Shown: in pieces, positions 24,255-33,622 of the stretch | Layout of the letters: every line of letters starts with the position of its first letter | Numbering within the stretch: the stretch's first letter is position 1 | Assembly: GCA_947383835.1 (NCBI GenBank) | Contig: CANDEV010000003.1 | Location: 1-64,000, forward strand | Direction of reading: 5' to 3' | Source: an uncultured Clostridia bacterium | GTDB taxonomy: Bacteria > Bacillota > Clostridia > Oscillospirales > Ruminococcaceae | DNA length: 64,000 nt | Notes under the pieces: generated by a model | Database searches by the model: none | Seen by the model: the letters and a program-made list of their open reading frames with translations, nothing else | Told to the model about the DNA's origin: nothing | Position numbers and translations under genes: made by a program

Positions 24255-25682
24255 TTGAGCTTCGGCGAATTGCTTACCAACATCAATGACATTGTGTGGG
24301 GAGTACCCCTTATAGTTCTTATTCTTTCGGCGGGAATCCTGCTTACCGTCAAAACCAAGCTTATACAGGTCAGAAAACTGCCCCTTGCTCTGAAATATCT
24401 TTTTCACGAGGAGGACGACGGCGCAAAGGGAGAGGTATCGGGCTTTGCTTCGCTGTGTACGGCTCTTTCAGCAACTATCGGCACAGGCAACATTGTCGGT
24501 GTTGCTACGGCTATAGGCGTACTGGCGGGAGGTCCGGGCGCGCTGTTCTGGATGTGGGCTGCCGCATTTTTCGGCATGGCAACAAAATACGCCGAGGGCT
24601 TTCTTGCGGTCAAATACCGCACCATTGACAGCGAGGGACACGTATTGGGCGGTCCTTTCTACTACATAGAAAACGGCATGGGTCAGAAATGGAAATGGCT
24701 TGCAAAGCTGTTCGCCTTTTTCGGAGCCTGCGTAGGACTTATGGGAATAGGCACATTTTCGCAGGTGAACGGTATTTCCTCAGCCGTTACAAACTTTTTC
24801 GATCCCAACGGCGAAAACACTGTTGAGATCTTCGGCATGAATTACTCGGTTGTTACTGTCATAACAGCCTTTGTGCTTGCAATTTTTGCGGGACTCGTTA
24901 TAATCGGCGGAATAAAGCGCATAAGCGGAGTGTCACAGATAATCGTGCCGTTTATGGCAGTTTTATACGTATTGGCGGTAATAGTGCTGCTCGTTACAAA
25001 TTTCACAAAAATACCCATGGCATTCGGCGAAATTATTAAGGGAGCGTTCGGAATAAAGCCAATAGCGGGCGGCGCGCTTGCCTCGATAATGATATCTATG
25101 AGGAACGGCGTTGCAAGAGGGATTTTTTCAAACGAATCAGGACTGGGTTCAGCCCCTATCGCAGCGGCTGCCGCAAAGACAAAGGAGCCTGTCCGTCAGG
25201 GACTTATCTCCATGACCGGAACGTTTATAGATACTATAGTAATATGTACCATGACAGGACTTTCCATAATAATGATGGGCTCGTGGCAGGACGAAAGCTT
25301 GCAGGGCGTAGAAGTTACAACGGACGCATTCAGCAAGGGACTGAGCTTTCTGCCAAGCAGCGCGGCTTCATTTATTTTGATGATATGCCTTGTATTTTTT
25401 GCATTCACCACAATTTTAGGCTGGAACTACTACGGCGAGCGGTGTCTTGAATATCTTAGCGGCAAAAACAAAGCCGCTGTCATGGTATACCGCGCCCTTT
25501 ACATAATTGCAGTATTTATAGGACCGTACATGACAGTATCGGCGGTGTGGACTATCGCGGATATTTTCAACGGGCTTATGGCTTTCCCGAATCTTGTGGC
25601 ATTGTTTGCGCTTAACAAAATAGTTGCCAAGGACACGGAGCATTATTTCCGGCGGCTGGAAAGAAGAAAACAAAAATCATAA
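24255..25682 (+). CDS. Alanine/glycine:cation symporter (AGCS family)
   Basis: 475-residue sodium-coupled amino-acid symporter with about ten or eleven membrane helices. Family landmarks are SALCTALSATIGTGNIVGVATAI near 65-90, FGMATKYAEGFLAVKYR near 110-126, and NGVARGIFSNESGLGSAPIAAAAAKT near 283-308. It imports alanine or glycine. AAGGGAG lies 1 bp from ATG 24246 but 9 bp from TTG 24255, so TTG is preferred. No glycine riboswitch was seen upstream; element C and a short AT-rich stretch occupy that space. A good terminator follows. Confidence 0.92.
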   Translation: MSFGELLTNINDIVWGVPLIVLILSAGILLTVKTKLIQVRKLPLALKYLFHEEDDGAKGEVSGFASLCTALSATIGTGNIVGVATAIGVLAGGPGALFWMWAAAFFGMATKYAEGFLAVKYRTIDSEGHVLGGPFYYIENGMGQKWKWLAKLFAFFGACVGLMGIGTFSQVNGISSAVTNFFDPNGENTVEIFGMNYSVVTVITAFVLAIFAGLVIIGGIKRISGVSQIIVPFMAVLYVLAVIVLLVTNFTKIPMAFGEIIKGAFGIKPIAGGALASIMISMRNGVARGIFSNESGLGSAPIAAAAAKTKEPVRQGLISMTGTFIDTIVICTMTGLSIIMMGSWQDESLQGVEVTTDAFSKGLSFLPSSAASFILMICLVFFAFTTILGWNYYGERCLEYLSGKNKAAVMVYRALYIIAVFIGPYMTVSAVWTIADIFNGLMAFPNLVALFALNKIVAKDTEHYFRRLERRKQKS

Positions 25683-25688
25683 AAACAA

Positions 25689-25725
25689 ACAGGGCTTGCA
25701 GAAAAATCCGCAAGCCCTGTTTTTA
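25689..25725. terminator. agcS terminator, bidirectional
   Basis: ACAGGGCTTGC / GCAAGCCCTGT 11-bp stem followed by TTTTT on the plus strand. It also serves the convergent small gene ending at 25738. Confidence 0.85.
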
Positions 25726-25737
25726 AAAATAAAGAGG

Positions 25738-25875
25738 TTACTGGTCGTTCTTATTGCCGTACTGATTGTTTTTGCTGTCCTGCTTGTTGGACTGCTGATT
25801 GCTCTGCTGATTATTTTTCTGATTGCTGCTCTGGTTATTGTTCTTGTTCTGATTTTGGTTGTTCTGATTATTCAT
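25738..25875 (-). CDS. Asn/Gln-rich 45-residue protein
   Basis: Starts MNNQNNQNQNKNNNQSSNQK and is almost wholly N, Q, K and S, ending YGNKNDQ. AAGGAAG 7 bp before ATG 25875 supports translation; the 29 extra upstream codons do not look coding. The composition recalls gamma-type small acid-soluble spore proteins and other spore coat-associated peptides, but no defined motif is visible, so the function is open. It is convergent with agcS and divergent from malQ. Confidence 0.55.
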   Translation of the reverse strand: MNNQNNQNQNKNNNQSSNQKNNQQSNQQSNKQDSKNNQYGNKNDQ

Positions 25876-25965
25876 AATTTTCTTCCTTTCGGAGCAATTT
25901 TTTTCCGTATGCTCCATTTTATTTTTTTCCGCACAAAAAATACGGAACCAAATCATACACAATGC

Positions 25966-25994
25966 TTGATAATTTTACAAATATAGTGTATAAT
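25966..25994 (+). promoter_or_regulatory. malQ promoter
   Basis: TTGATA (25966-25971), 17-bp spacer, TATAAT (25989-25994). Confidence 0.65.
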
Positions 25995-25996
25995 AA

Positions 25997-26033
25997 GGTG
26001 TGTACTCACATTGAATTAACGTGAGCGCACTCC
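25997..26033 (+). promoter_or_regulatory. Hairpin in the malQ leader
   Basis: GTGTG-TA-CTCAC pairs with GTGAG-CGCAC across an 11-nt loop, beginning at about +1 of the predicted transcript. It could be an operator or mRNA-stabilising hairpin; no T-run follows, so not a terminator. Confidence 0.4.
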
Positions 26034-26059
26034 TATTATTTGCAAAGGAATGATTTAAT

Positions 26060-27586
26060 ATGCACAGCAGCGGAATTTTGTTACACATTTCCAGTCTATC
26101 GGGGAAATACGGTATAGGCACTCTCGGCGCGAAAGCCCGTGAATTTGTTAAATTTCTTGTTAAAAGCGGTCAGGAATACTGGCAGATACTTCCTATCGGT
26201 CCGACAGGCTTCGGCGACTCTCCATATCAGAGCTATTCGGCGTATGCGGGCAGCCCGCTTCTTATCGACATCGAGACCCTTATTGACGAGGGACTTATCG
26301 ACGAAAACGACAACGACTTACAAATAATGGAGAAGAAGCAGGATTTTACCGATTATGCCCAGCTTTACAGCTTCAAATACATTGTGCTTAAAAAGGCGTG
26401 CAGGAAATTTTTTGATACTGCCGATGAATTGCAGATGAAAATTTTTGAAGATTTCTGCGCCGAAAACAGCTTCTGGCTCGATGATTACGCTTTGTTCACG
26501 GCGTTAAAAAATCACTTCAAGGGCGTTATGTGGACAGAATGGGAGGACGATATACGACTCCGCGAGCCGAAGGCATTGAAACGTTACTCAGAAACTCTTT
26601 CAACTGAAGTTCAGTGCATAAAATTTATTCAATATAAATTCTTTGAGCAGTATTATGCGCTGAAAAAATACGCAAATTCACGGGGTATAAAAATTTACGG
26701 CGATATGCCTATCTACGTTTCTATGGACAGCTCCGATATATGGGCAAGTCCCGAGCTTTTTATGCTGGACGGAGACCGCAGACCCACAAAAGTGGCGGGC
26801 TGTCCTCCCGACGCATTTTCTCCCACGGGGCAGCTTTGGGGCAACCCGCTGTACGACTGGGACTACATGGAGCTTACGGGCTATAAGTGGTGGATATCCA
26901 GAGTAAAATATTCCCGCGGACTTTTCGACCTGACGAGGATAGACCACTTCCGCGGCTTTGAAAGCTTTTACGCTATCCCCTACGGCAACGAGACAGCCGA
27001 AATAGGCGAATGGCTTCCGGGACCGTCTGTAAAGCTTTTCCGAGCCATAAAGGCAGCTCTTGGGAACGTCCCCCTTGTTGCGGAGGACTTAGGTTTTCTG
27101 ACGGACGATGTGCGGAAAATGCTGAAAGCCTGCGGCTACCCGGGAATGTACGTGCTGGAATTTGCTTTCGGCGGCGAGGACAGCAATTATCTTCCCCACA
27201 ACTACGGCAGAAACGGCGTTGTTTATATCGGAACTCACGACAACGACACGGCTTTGGGCTGGTACGAAAGCTCCGACAAGGCGACAAAAAAACGCGCAAA
27301 AAAATATATGGCGCTCACAAAAAAGGAAGGCTTCAACTGGGGCATGATAAGGACGGCTTACGCAAGCGTTGCCGACCTTGCAGTGATACAGATGCAGGAT
27401 TTCCTCGGTCTCGGCTCGGAGGCGAGAATGAACATTCCCTCCACAATAGGCGGCGGGAACTGGGCTTGGCGGCTTAAAGGCGGCGAGCTGACCGACAAGC
27501 TTGCAAAAAAAATCCTGAAATACACAAAGCGGTATTTCAGAAATCCCGTTAGAAAAAAGGTTAAGGTCAAGGCTGCAAAAAAATAA
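26060..27586 (+). CDS. malQ: 4-alpha-glucanotransferase
   Basis: 508-residue GH77 amylomaltase that transfers alpha-1,4-glucan segments between maltodextrins in the cytosol. HSSGILLHISSLSGKYGIGTLG at the N-terminus, GDMPIYVSMDSSDIWA near 215-230, GNPLYDW near 254, RIDHFRGFESFY (catalytic Asp in RIDHFRG) near 293, VAEDLG (acid/base Glu) near 341, and THDNDT near 392 are all present. The length is normal. It has its own promoter and terminator; no other maltodextrin genes are adjacent. Confidence 0.97.
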   Translation: MHSSGILLHISSLSGKYGIGTLGAKAREFVKFLVKSGQEYWQILPIGPTGFGDSPYQSYSAYAGSPLLIDIETLIDEGLIDENDNDLQIMEKKQDFTDYAQLYSFKYIVLKKACRKFFDTADELQMKIFEDFCAENSFWLDDYALFTALKNHFKGVMWTEWEDDIRLREPKALKRYSETLSTEVQCIKFIQYKFFEQYYALKKYANSRGIKIYGDMPIYVSMDSSDIWASPELFMLDGDRRPTKVAGCPPDAFSPTGQLWGNPLYDWDYMELTGYKWWISRVKYSRGLFDLTRIDHFRGFESFYAIPYGNETAEIGEWLPGPSVKLFRAIKAALGNVPLVAEDLGFLTDDVRKMLKACGYPGMYVLEFAFGGEDSNYLPHNYGRNGVVYIGTHDNDTALGWYESSDKATKKRAKKYMALTKKEGFNWGMIRTAYASVADLAVIQMQDFLGLGSEARMNIPSTIGGGNWAWRLKGGELTDKLAKKILKYTKRYFRNPVRKKVKVKAAKK

Positions 27587-27593
27587 AAAATAA

Positions 27594-27636
27594 TGTAAAA
27601 AGCAGGGAATGATAAAATTTCCCTGCTTTTACATTT
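27594..27636 (+). terminator. malQ terminator
   Basis: TGTAAAAAGCAGGGA / TCCCTGCTTTTACA stem followed by TTTTCTT, 7 bp after the stop. Confidence 0.85.
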
Positions 27637-27663
27637 TCTTAAAGAAATTTTACCAAAACTCCG

Positions 27664-27692
27664 TTGACTGCTAAAGCGTAATTTTGTATAAT
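27664..27692 (+). promoter_or_regulatory. Promoter of the chemoreceptor gene
   Basis: TTGACT (27664-27669), 17-bp spacer, TATAAT (27687-27692). Confidence 0.7.
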
Positions 27693-27755
27693 ATTGCTAT
27701 CAACATCGTATTCAGCTTAATTCACATAATTTTTTTTGAATGGAGATGTTTAAAC

Positions 27756-29300
27756 ATGAGTAAAGTTTTACAGGAGTATATGAACAAAATGTTTGCGCTT
27801 GTTATAATCCTTATAACGGGCAGCACCACCATTGCAGGAACGCTTTTCTGGACGATGAAGCATATGGGTCTGTACCCCGATGTTTCTTCAACAATGCTGG
27901 GTGTTTTTATCGCTACCTGCGTGATTTATCTTGTCGTGGGAATTTTTCTTATAAAATTCGCATACGCCACTGACGAATCGGGAGAAAAGTACATAAAACC
28001 CAAAGTCCTTACTGCGGGGAAAATTTTTATAATCATACTTGAAGCTCTGCAGTTTAATATTATTGTTTATATGATCCCCTCCCGTCAGTTTTGGGCGTTC
28101 GGCTTTTATTTTGTGATATGCGCGGCATTTCTGCTTGACACAAAGCTCGTCTGTATAGTCGCGGCGGAGATAGGCGCGTCGCTTATAGCTTCGGTATTTT
28201 TAAAAGGAGCGGATACACGTCTTCCCGAAAGAGATGAAATGTTCGTCGCCGAAATGATACTGCGGGTCGTATGCTCGACATTATCGCTTATTGCACTGGT
28301 TCTTATAATCGCTTTGGTAAACCGATATCTTGTAAATATGAAAAGGAATGAGATCGAAGCAAACAATCAGCGCGTTCAAAACGTCCTTTCGGCAGTTCAG
28401 GATATTTCGGCAAATCTTCTTAAAGCGGGCAGCGTTTTATCGGAGATTTCAGAAAATGAAAAGAACACCGTTCAGACCCTTTCCTCCACAAGCAAAAGTC
28501 TTCTTGACGGCAGCAATATTTTAAGCGGCAAGGCAAATTCAAGCATTTCAAATCTTAATGAGCTTACAGAGTGCGGAAATCAAGTGAACGAAAACGTTGA
28601 AAAGGTGGGGGCAACTTCCAATATGCTTATTCAGAAGTCCGCGGAAAATGCCGATACCCTTAACTCGCTGCACACGGTGAACAAAGAGGTAATAGATTCG
28701 ATGAACGCAACAAACGTTGTTGCGGCAAATCTTTCGGAAGCGGTAAAGGGCATTGACGTTACACTTAAACTCATAAGCGACATCGCCTTGCAGACGAATA
28801 TCCTCTCCATCAACGCGTCAATTGAGGCAGCAAGAGCCGGCGAAGCGGGAAAAGGCTTTGCGGTGGTAGCACAGGAGGTAGGCACTCTTGCAGGCAGTAC
28901 GCAGAAATCCCTTTCCGAGATACAAGAGGTCATGGACAACGTTCGGAAAAACGTAAAGGAAATGACAAGCTATGTACAGGGCAACAATCAAAAGCTTACC
29001 CTGCAAAGCGAGTATTTTTCGGGCGTGTTCAATAATATGACAGAAATGAACGATCTTCTCAAACAGGCTATGACTGACATAGAGACTATGAACGAGGTCC
29101 AGAGCAGACAGCTTGAAGTCATAAAGCACACGGTTGACATAAGCGAGGATATCGCAAACAGCATACATCAGGAAAATATCGAGTTTACCGAAATATCCCG
29201 AATGGTCGAAACAAATGCGGCGGACTCCGCTCATGTTGCCGAACAGGTCGGCGCTATAACGCAAATGGCTGAACAGATAGATATGCTGCTGAGCAAATAA
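27756..29300 (+). CDS. Methyl-accepting chemotaxis protein, six-helix membrane sensor
   Basis: 514-residue chemoreceptor. Residues about 12-205 contain six hydrophobic helices with no sizeable extracellular domain, so it likely senses a membrane-associated or intracellular signal. After a coiled coil comes the MCP signalling domain with the conserved hairpin tip SDIALQTNILSINASIEAARAGEAGKGFAVVAQEV, which docks CheA/CheW. GGAG lies 10 bp before ATG 27756; the 24 codons upstream overlap the predicted leader. It implies a motile host, though no che or flagellar genes are in the window. Confidence 0.93.
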   Translation: MSKVLQEYMNKMFALVIILITGSTTIAGTLFWTMKHMGLYPDVSSTMLGVFIATCVIYLVVGIFLIKFAYATDESGEKYIKPKVLTAGKIFIIILEALQFNIIVYMIPSRQFWAFGFYFVICAAFLLDTKLVCIVAAEIGASLIASVFLKGADTRLPERDEMFVAEMILRVVCSTLSLIALVLIIALVNRYLVNMKRNEIEANNQRVQNVLSAVQDISANLLKAGSVLSEISENEKNTVQTLSSTSKSLLDGSNILSGKANSSISNLNELTECGNQVNENVEKVGATSNMLIQKSAENADTLNSLHTVNKEVIDSMNATNVVAANLSEAVKGIDVTLKLISDIALQTNILSINASIEAARAGEAGKGFAVVAQEVGTLAGSTQKSLSEIQEVMDNVRKNVKEMTSYVQGNNQKLTLQSEYFSGVFNNMTEMNDLLKQAMTDIETMNEVQSRQLEVIKHTVDISEDIANSIHQENIEFTEISRMVETNAADSAHVAEQVGAITQMAEQIDMLLSK

Positions 29301-29306
29301 AATAAA

Positions 29307-29390
29307 GGTACCGAAAAATCTCCCATAGGTAACATACTTCCATATTGTTACCTTTCTAAGGGCTAAGCTTTTTCGGTACCGTTTTATTTA
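29307..29390. terminator. Long nested-hairpin terminator, bidirectional
   Basis: The outer stem GGTACCGAAAAA / TTTTTCGGTACC encloses a second hairpin AGGTAACA / TGTTACCT. It separates convergent genes and is followed by GTTTTATTT on the plus strand. Confidence 0.75.
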
Positions 29391-29403
29391 TATACTTAAT
29401 TGT

Positions 29404-31761
29404 CTAATTGTCCGACCAGCGTATAATCGCCGTATCGCCGCTGTTGATTATATCCATAAAGCTGACGTCCCTGCCGTTGAGCGTAAGGATCATATCGCCG
29501 CTTGGCGGAGGACTGTCAAGGTCGATATCCGCGATAGCCATAAGCTCGATAAACTCATGGGGAAGATTATTGGGGCGCGGCGGCAGGACTATCCTCTCGC
29601 CGTTGAGCATTATGAAAAATTCATCATTTGCCGGAGCTGCCGCGATTGCGTTTTGCTCCTGCGGCGCTGTTTCCTGCACCTCATTCGTCTGCTTGCTTTC
29701 CTGCGGGACAGCTTCTTCCTCACCCTTTATCTGACGTGCAAAGGCTTCTGTAAAACCGCTCTCAAGCGGCATCGGGTCATAGTCCTGCACAGCCGCCGCG
29801 GGTATTGACATATCGGCCGTGACCTTGCGGAGGGCTTTTTCGTCCGGCTTGTCCGCTGTTATAATGTCGTCCTTATCCTGCAAATAGTAGTCAAATGAGA
29901 TCAGCTTTCCAGATTTGTAAAAATCCAGCACCGTTGTGTCAAACGGCAGCGTCTGCATAAGGTCGCCAAGAGTTTCAATTTCGGCAACGGTAACGCTGTC
30001 GCCGTTCTGTATCTGATAGTCCCCTGCAACCTGTCTGTTGTTGACCTTTGCGATTATGCCGAATGAATATTTTTCGCCGTCCACAGTAACTGAGCTTACG
30101 GTAACGTCTCCTGCGATATCGGATATCTTAGCTTCCGCATTTTCTCCGCACACCGCAGGCTTGAACTCGATAACGTCCCCCTGCTTTACGGCAGTTTCAA
30201 GCGCTGCAGCCTCCCCGTTTATCTTTACCTCTGCGGGGACTGCAAGCTTGCCCTTCATAAACTGCTTTTCACCGTTAAGTGTAAAGCTGAGGCTTCTTCC
30301 CGAATGACCGATGACCTGTGCGGACTTATAGCCTGCGTTCATGAGCAGATCCACGATCCTGAGGGAACGGGTGTCAAATATCCTCATTTTCTTATCGTTC
30401 AAAGTTATTACCGAAAAATCATAACCCTTGTTGTGCGTTGCCGTAATACCTATTCCTATAGGAGTTACAAACTCGGGACTTGCGGTCTGGGTCTTGCCGA
30501 ATGAAACGTTCTTCATTACGCCGCTTTTGCCTACGGCTACTCTGTTTTCGGGCATTTCAAGCTTTTCCGCAACAAATTCCGCAAGGTGAGGTATAAGGCT
30601 TCCTCCGCCCACAAGAAATACCGCCGCAGGGGACTGTCCGTTTACCGCAACGATATTTTCGGAGATATCGTCCGCAAGCTGCTTTACAACAGGCTTCAGT
30701 TCGTCGAAGAACTGTACCGATTCCACCGTGTGCTCAAAGCCCAGGATATCGCTATAGGTGATTTTCGCCTTGTCGCTGCTGAGCTTCATGGTCTCGGCTG
30801 TCTCAAAGTCCACAATGTATTTTTTGACGATCTCTTCCGTAATTTCATCCCCCGCAGTTGTTGACATCGCGTACGCAACAATGCTGCCGTTCTGGGATAT
30901 AGCAATATCGGAGGTGCCCGCGCCGATGTCCACAAGCGCAACGTTTATAAGCCGCACTTCCGGAGGGATTATAACGTTCATCGCCGCAATAGGCTCCAGC
31001 GTCAGGCTGTACACCTCGAGACCGTTCATATCCATTACCGCATAAAGGCTCTCCACAACAGAACCGGGGAGGAACGCCGCTATAAGCTCCACGGAAATTT
31101 TCTTGCCCTTGTGACCCACAAGGGATTTTATTTTGTAATCGTCCAGCAGATACTGAACAACGGTATGACCCACGCAGTAGAATGAAAGATTGCTGTCGGC
31201 GGACTCTGCGTCAAGCTCGTCCTGCGCTTTCAAAGCCGCCTCCATTTCGTAGGATTTAACGTCCTCCTCCGATATGGATTCCTTATCCTCTACGTTAAAG
31301 GAAAGCTCTATCCTGCGGGTACGCAAAGCCCGTCCCGCAGCGGCTATGGACACGTTTGTCAAGGAAATTCCCGACTTTTCCTCCAGCTTTTCCTTAATGT
31401 TCCTTACAACTCTGGCAACCTCCGGGATATCCTCGATCTGTCCGTCGATCATGGCTCTCTGAACGTGAGGTACTGACACCGCATGATCTATGCAGAAAAC
31501 GTCCTCTTCATTGTGACCGATGATGCCTACCACATTTCTTGTGCCGATGTCAAGCGCAAATATCTCGTCCTCCTGCTGCGCCCTTGTTTTTTTCGCGGAA
31601 GTATCGGCAGCAGCCTTAGCTCCGCCCGTTCTTTTGGAGGAAGCGGCGGACTTCCTTTTTGCAGCCCCCGAACCGCTTTTTTTCGCCTCCGCAGCTTTCA
31701 GTACGCTGTCCTCGTTAGTCAAAGCCTCCATACCCCGATCCTTTTCCGTGTTTTTTGCCAT
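29404..31761 (-). CDS. FtsA-like actin-fold ATPase with long C-terminal extension
   Basis: 785 residues, nearly twice normal FtsA. Residues 1-65 are a disordered Ala/Lys/Ser tail. 66-430 form the actin-like fold with FALDIGTRNVVGIIG (phosphate 1), SHS2-like FtsA insertion (RRIELSFNVEDKESIS...), NVALVDIGAGTSDIAI (phosphate 2) and VFLVGGGSLIPHL (adenosine). 430-785 holds small beta-rich modules (LMNAGYKSAQVIGHSGRSLSFTLNGE..., FFIMLNGERIVLPPRP..., MILTLNGRDVSF) that look like ubiquitin/ThiS-type folds. The amphipathic membrane-binding helix at the end of FtsA is not evident. Clostridia carry such large paralogues in addition to FtsA; the role is unclear. It lies 20 bp after trkA. Confidence 0.82.
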   Translation of the reverse strand: MAKNTEKDRGMEALTNEDSVLKAAEAKKSGSGAAKRKSAASSKRTGGAKAAADTSAKKTRAQQEDEIFALDIGTRNVVGIIGHNEEDVFCIDHAVSVPHVQRAMIDGQIEDIPEVARVVRNIKEKLEEKSGISLTNVSIAAAGRALRTRRIELSFNVEDKESISEEDVKSYEMEAALKAQDELDAESADSNLSFYCVGHTVVQYLLDDYKIKSLVGHKGKKISVELIAAFLPGSVVESLYAVMDMNGLEVYSLTLEPIAAMNVIIPPEVRLINVALVDIGAGTSDIAISQNGSIVAYAMSTTAGDEITEEIVKKYIVDFETAETMKLSSDKAKITYSDILGFEHTVESVQFFDELKPVVKQLADDISENIVAVNGQSPAAVFLVGGGSLIPHLAEFVAEKLEMPENRVAVGKSGVMKNVSFGKTQTASPEFVTPIGIGITATHNKGYDFSVITLNDKKMRIFDTRSLRIVDLLMNAGYKSAQVIGHSGRSLSFTLNGEKQFMKGKLAVPAEVKINGEAAALETAVKQGDVIEFKPAVCGENAEAKISDIAGDVTVSSVTVDGEKYSFGIIAKVNNRQVAGDYQIQNGDSVTVAEIETLGDLMQTLPFDTTVLDFYKSGKLISFDYYLQDKDDIITADKPDEKALRKVTADMSIPAAAVQDYDPMPLESGFTEAFARQIKGEEEAVPQESKQTNEVQETAPQEQNAIAAAPANDEFFIMLNGERIVLPPRPNNLPHEFIELMAIADIDLDSPPPSGDMILTLNGRDVSFMDIINSGDTAIIRWSDN

Positions 31762-31781
31762 TTTGCGGTCATTCCTTTCCG

Positions 31782-32444
31782 TTAATCTTTTATTTTAAGT
31801 GCCGATTTAAGCTCTCTGACGGCGTTCGTTTCCGATATCACAAGAAGCTTGTCCCCGCTTTTAAGCATGGACTGACCTCTCGGTATTATCATGCAGCCCT
31901 TTCTGGTTATTGATACAATATTGAAAAGCACGGGCAGCTTTATATCCATAAGCATTTTCCCGTCATACACATAATCAGGCGGAAGCTCCACCTCGAACAG
32001 CGTGACCTCCCCCTTGTTAAGAGACAGCACCTGCTTTATGCGGGAGGTGTCCACCTCTCTTTCAATAAGCGAGGCAATGCTGTCAGTGCTGTTGATAACG
32101 TTGTCGATGCCCAGCGCCTGCATTACCGCAACATTTTTCGGATTGTTGGACTTTGCCACGGTTTTCGGCACACCGAATTTCTTCTTTGCAAGCTGACAAA
32201 CAATAAGGTTTGTTTCGTCCGACCCCGTAACGCTTATAAGCGCGTCGGAATTTGCTGTGTCGGCATTTTCAAGGACTTCCAGCCTTGTTGCGTCTCCGCA
32301 GATTATAGGTATGTCCATTTCGTTTGCGATTTTTTCGCAGACAAGGCGGTTTGTCTCGATGACTGCCGGCTCATGCTTATGCTCGATAAGGGTGCGGACA
32401 AGGTAGTAACCGACCTTTCCGCCGCCCACAATAGTTACTTTCAA
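31782..32444 (-). CDS. trkA: TrkA family potassium-uptake regulator
   Basis: 220-residue RCK protein: Rossmann RCK_N with VTIVGGGKVGYYL (NAD-binding glycines) and acidic VIETNR, then RCK_C from about 140 (LFEVELPPDYVYDGKMLMDIKLP...). It regulates Trk/Ktr potassium channels in response to nucleotides. The start is TTG at 32444 with GGAG 9 bp upstream. A second TrkA gene precedes it; no TrkH channel gene is in the window. Confidence 0.9.
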   Translation of the reverse strand: MKVTIVGGGKVGYYLVRTLIEHKHEPAVIETNRLVCEKIANEMDIPIICGDATRLEVLENADTANSDALISVTGSDETNLIVCQLAKKKFGVPKTVAKSNNPKNVAVMQALGIDNVINSTDSIASLIEREVDTSRIKQVLSLNKGEVTLFEVELPPDYVYDGKMLMDIKLPVLFNIVSITRKGCMIIPRGQSMLKSGDKLLVISETNAVRELKSALKIKD

Positions 32445-32476
32445 GAAAAACGCTCCTAACGCTAATTAGTATATTA

Positions 32477-32579
32477 ATACTAATTTGCTCCTAAAAGCGT
32501 AGATAAAAAATCTGCACAAAAATCATATATGCAAATTTTTGCTTGATTTTTTACACGCTTTTTAGTCGCAAATTAGTAT
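32477..32579. repeat. Palindromic element copy D (subfamily 1)
   Basis: 103 bp, ends ATACTAATTTGC and GCAAATTAGTAT; the reverse complement is almost identical to copy E. Sits between the two trkA genes, 31 bp 3' of the upstream one. Confidence 0.9.
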
Positions 32580-32610
32580 AAGGCTGTGCTGAATACGGAC
32601 GTTCCGCAGA

Positions 32611-33228
32611 CTATCGCGTAAACTTAGCGGTAATAAGCTTGTCGCCCCTCATCAGCTCCGCATTTTTCAGCATCGCGCGGGTCAAGGTGCGGTCGCTGTG
32701 CTCTATAGCAACAAGGACCTCGTTCTCCTCAAACTCCACCTCGCTTATGCGTTTGCCCGCAAAATCGTCGGGGACGTTTACCTCCGACAGCACCATAGTA
32801 TGCTCGCCGATGTTCACGCTTGCCGAATTTTCGCTGTTCAGCGAAGCGCAGAGCGTCGCCACCGTAAGATTTGTAGGGCATACCGTTTTAAGCCCGAACT
32901 CGGTAAAGACCGCGTTTTTGTTAGGATCGGTCACTCTCGCAAAAACTCTCGGAACATTAAAAAATTCTCTTGCAAGCTGTATCACCATAAGATTCTTGTT
33001 GTCGTTTGACGTTACCGCGGCAAGAGCGTCCACGTTTTCGATCCCTGCTTTTTTCAGCACTTCCCTGTCTATTGCAACCCCCAAAGTGGTGTACCCCGAA
33101 AAATCGGGAGAAAGGTTAGAGAAATGCTCCTGTGTCTCGCTTATAACGGAAACATCATGACCCTGCGCCGAAAGACTGTTGCACAGCGCCGCTCCAACAT
33201 TTCCGCAGCCCACAACCAATATATTCAT
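32611..33228 (-). CDS. Second TrkA family protein
   Basis: 205-residue RCK protein with NILVVGCGNVGAALC at the N-terminus, VISETQEHF at the end of strand 2, and an RCK_C-like part from about 135 (MVLSEVNVPDDFAGKRISEVEF). It is only moderately similar to the downstream TrkA, as expected for subunits with different roles. GGAG is 13 bp from the ATG, rather far. A strong promoter lies upstream. Confidence 0.87.
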   Translation of the reverse strand: MNILVVGCGNVGAALCNSLSAQGHDVSVISETQEHFSNLSPDFSGYTTLGVAIDREVLKKAGIENVDALAAVTSNDNKNLMVIQLAREFFNVPRVFARVTDPNKNAVFTEFGLKTVCPTNLTVATLCASLNSENSASVNIGEHTMVLSEVNVPDDFAGKRISEVEFEENEVLVAIEHSDRTLTRAMLKNAELMRGDKLITAKFTR

Positions 33229-33269
33229 CAGTACATGGGTTCTCCTTTCATGAAAATATATACATATTT

Positions 33270-33298
33270 ATTATACAACATACTTTCTCAAAAAACAA
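33270..33298 (-). promoter_or_regulatory. Promoter of the trkA pair
   Basis: On the minus strand TTGTTT (33293-33298), 17-bp spacer, TATAAT (33270-33275). The remaining gap to 33586 is AT-rich without a supported gene. Confidence 0.6.
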
Positions 33299-33586
33299 TA
33301 GCTTTTTGCAAAAAAGTTGATACATATTTTTTAGTTCAAAACTACAAGTATTACAAATAAACTCACAGTTTAATATTTTAAAACAAGCAATCCAAACCTT
33401 AAAACCATAAGTATAATTAATAAACCGTCAGTTAATTATTACTTTAACAACAATGCCCGCTGCATTGTACTTGCCGTCAGCAATATAATTTTAGAATATT
33501 TTGTACATAACGCTAATTAAGTTGCCCGACGCTAACTTGCGTTTCTGTGCATAATAAACGAAAATAAAAAAATTCATGAAAAGCTA

Positions 33587-33615
33587 TTGACGTTCAGAAA
33601 AAAATAGAGTAATAT
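33587..33615 (+). promoter_or_regulatory. Promoter of the FeoB-associated gene
   Basis: TTGACG (33587-33592), 17-bp spacer, TAATAT (33610-33615). Confidence 0.75.
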
Positions 33616-33622
33616 ATTATGT

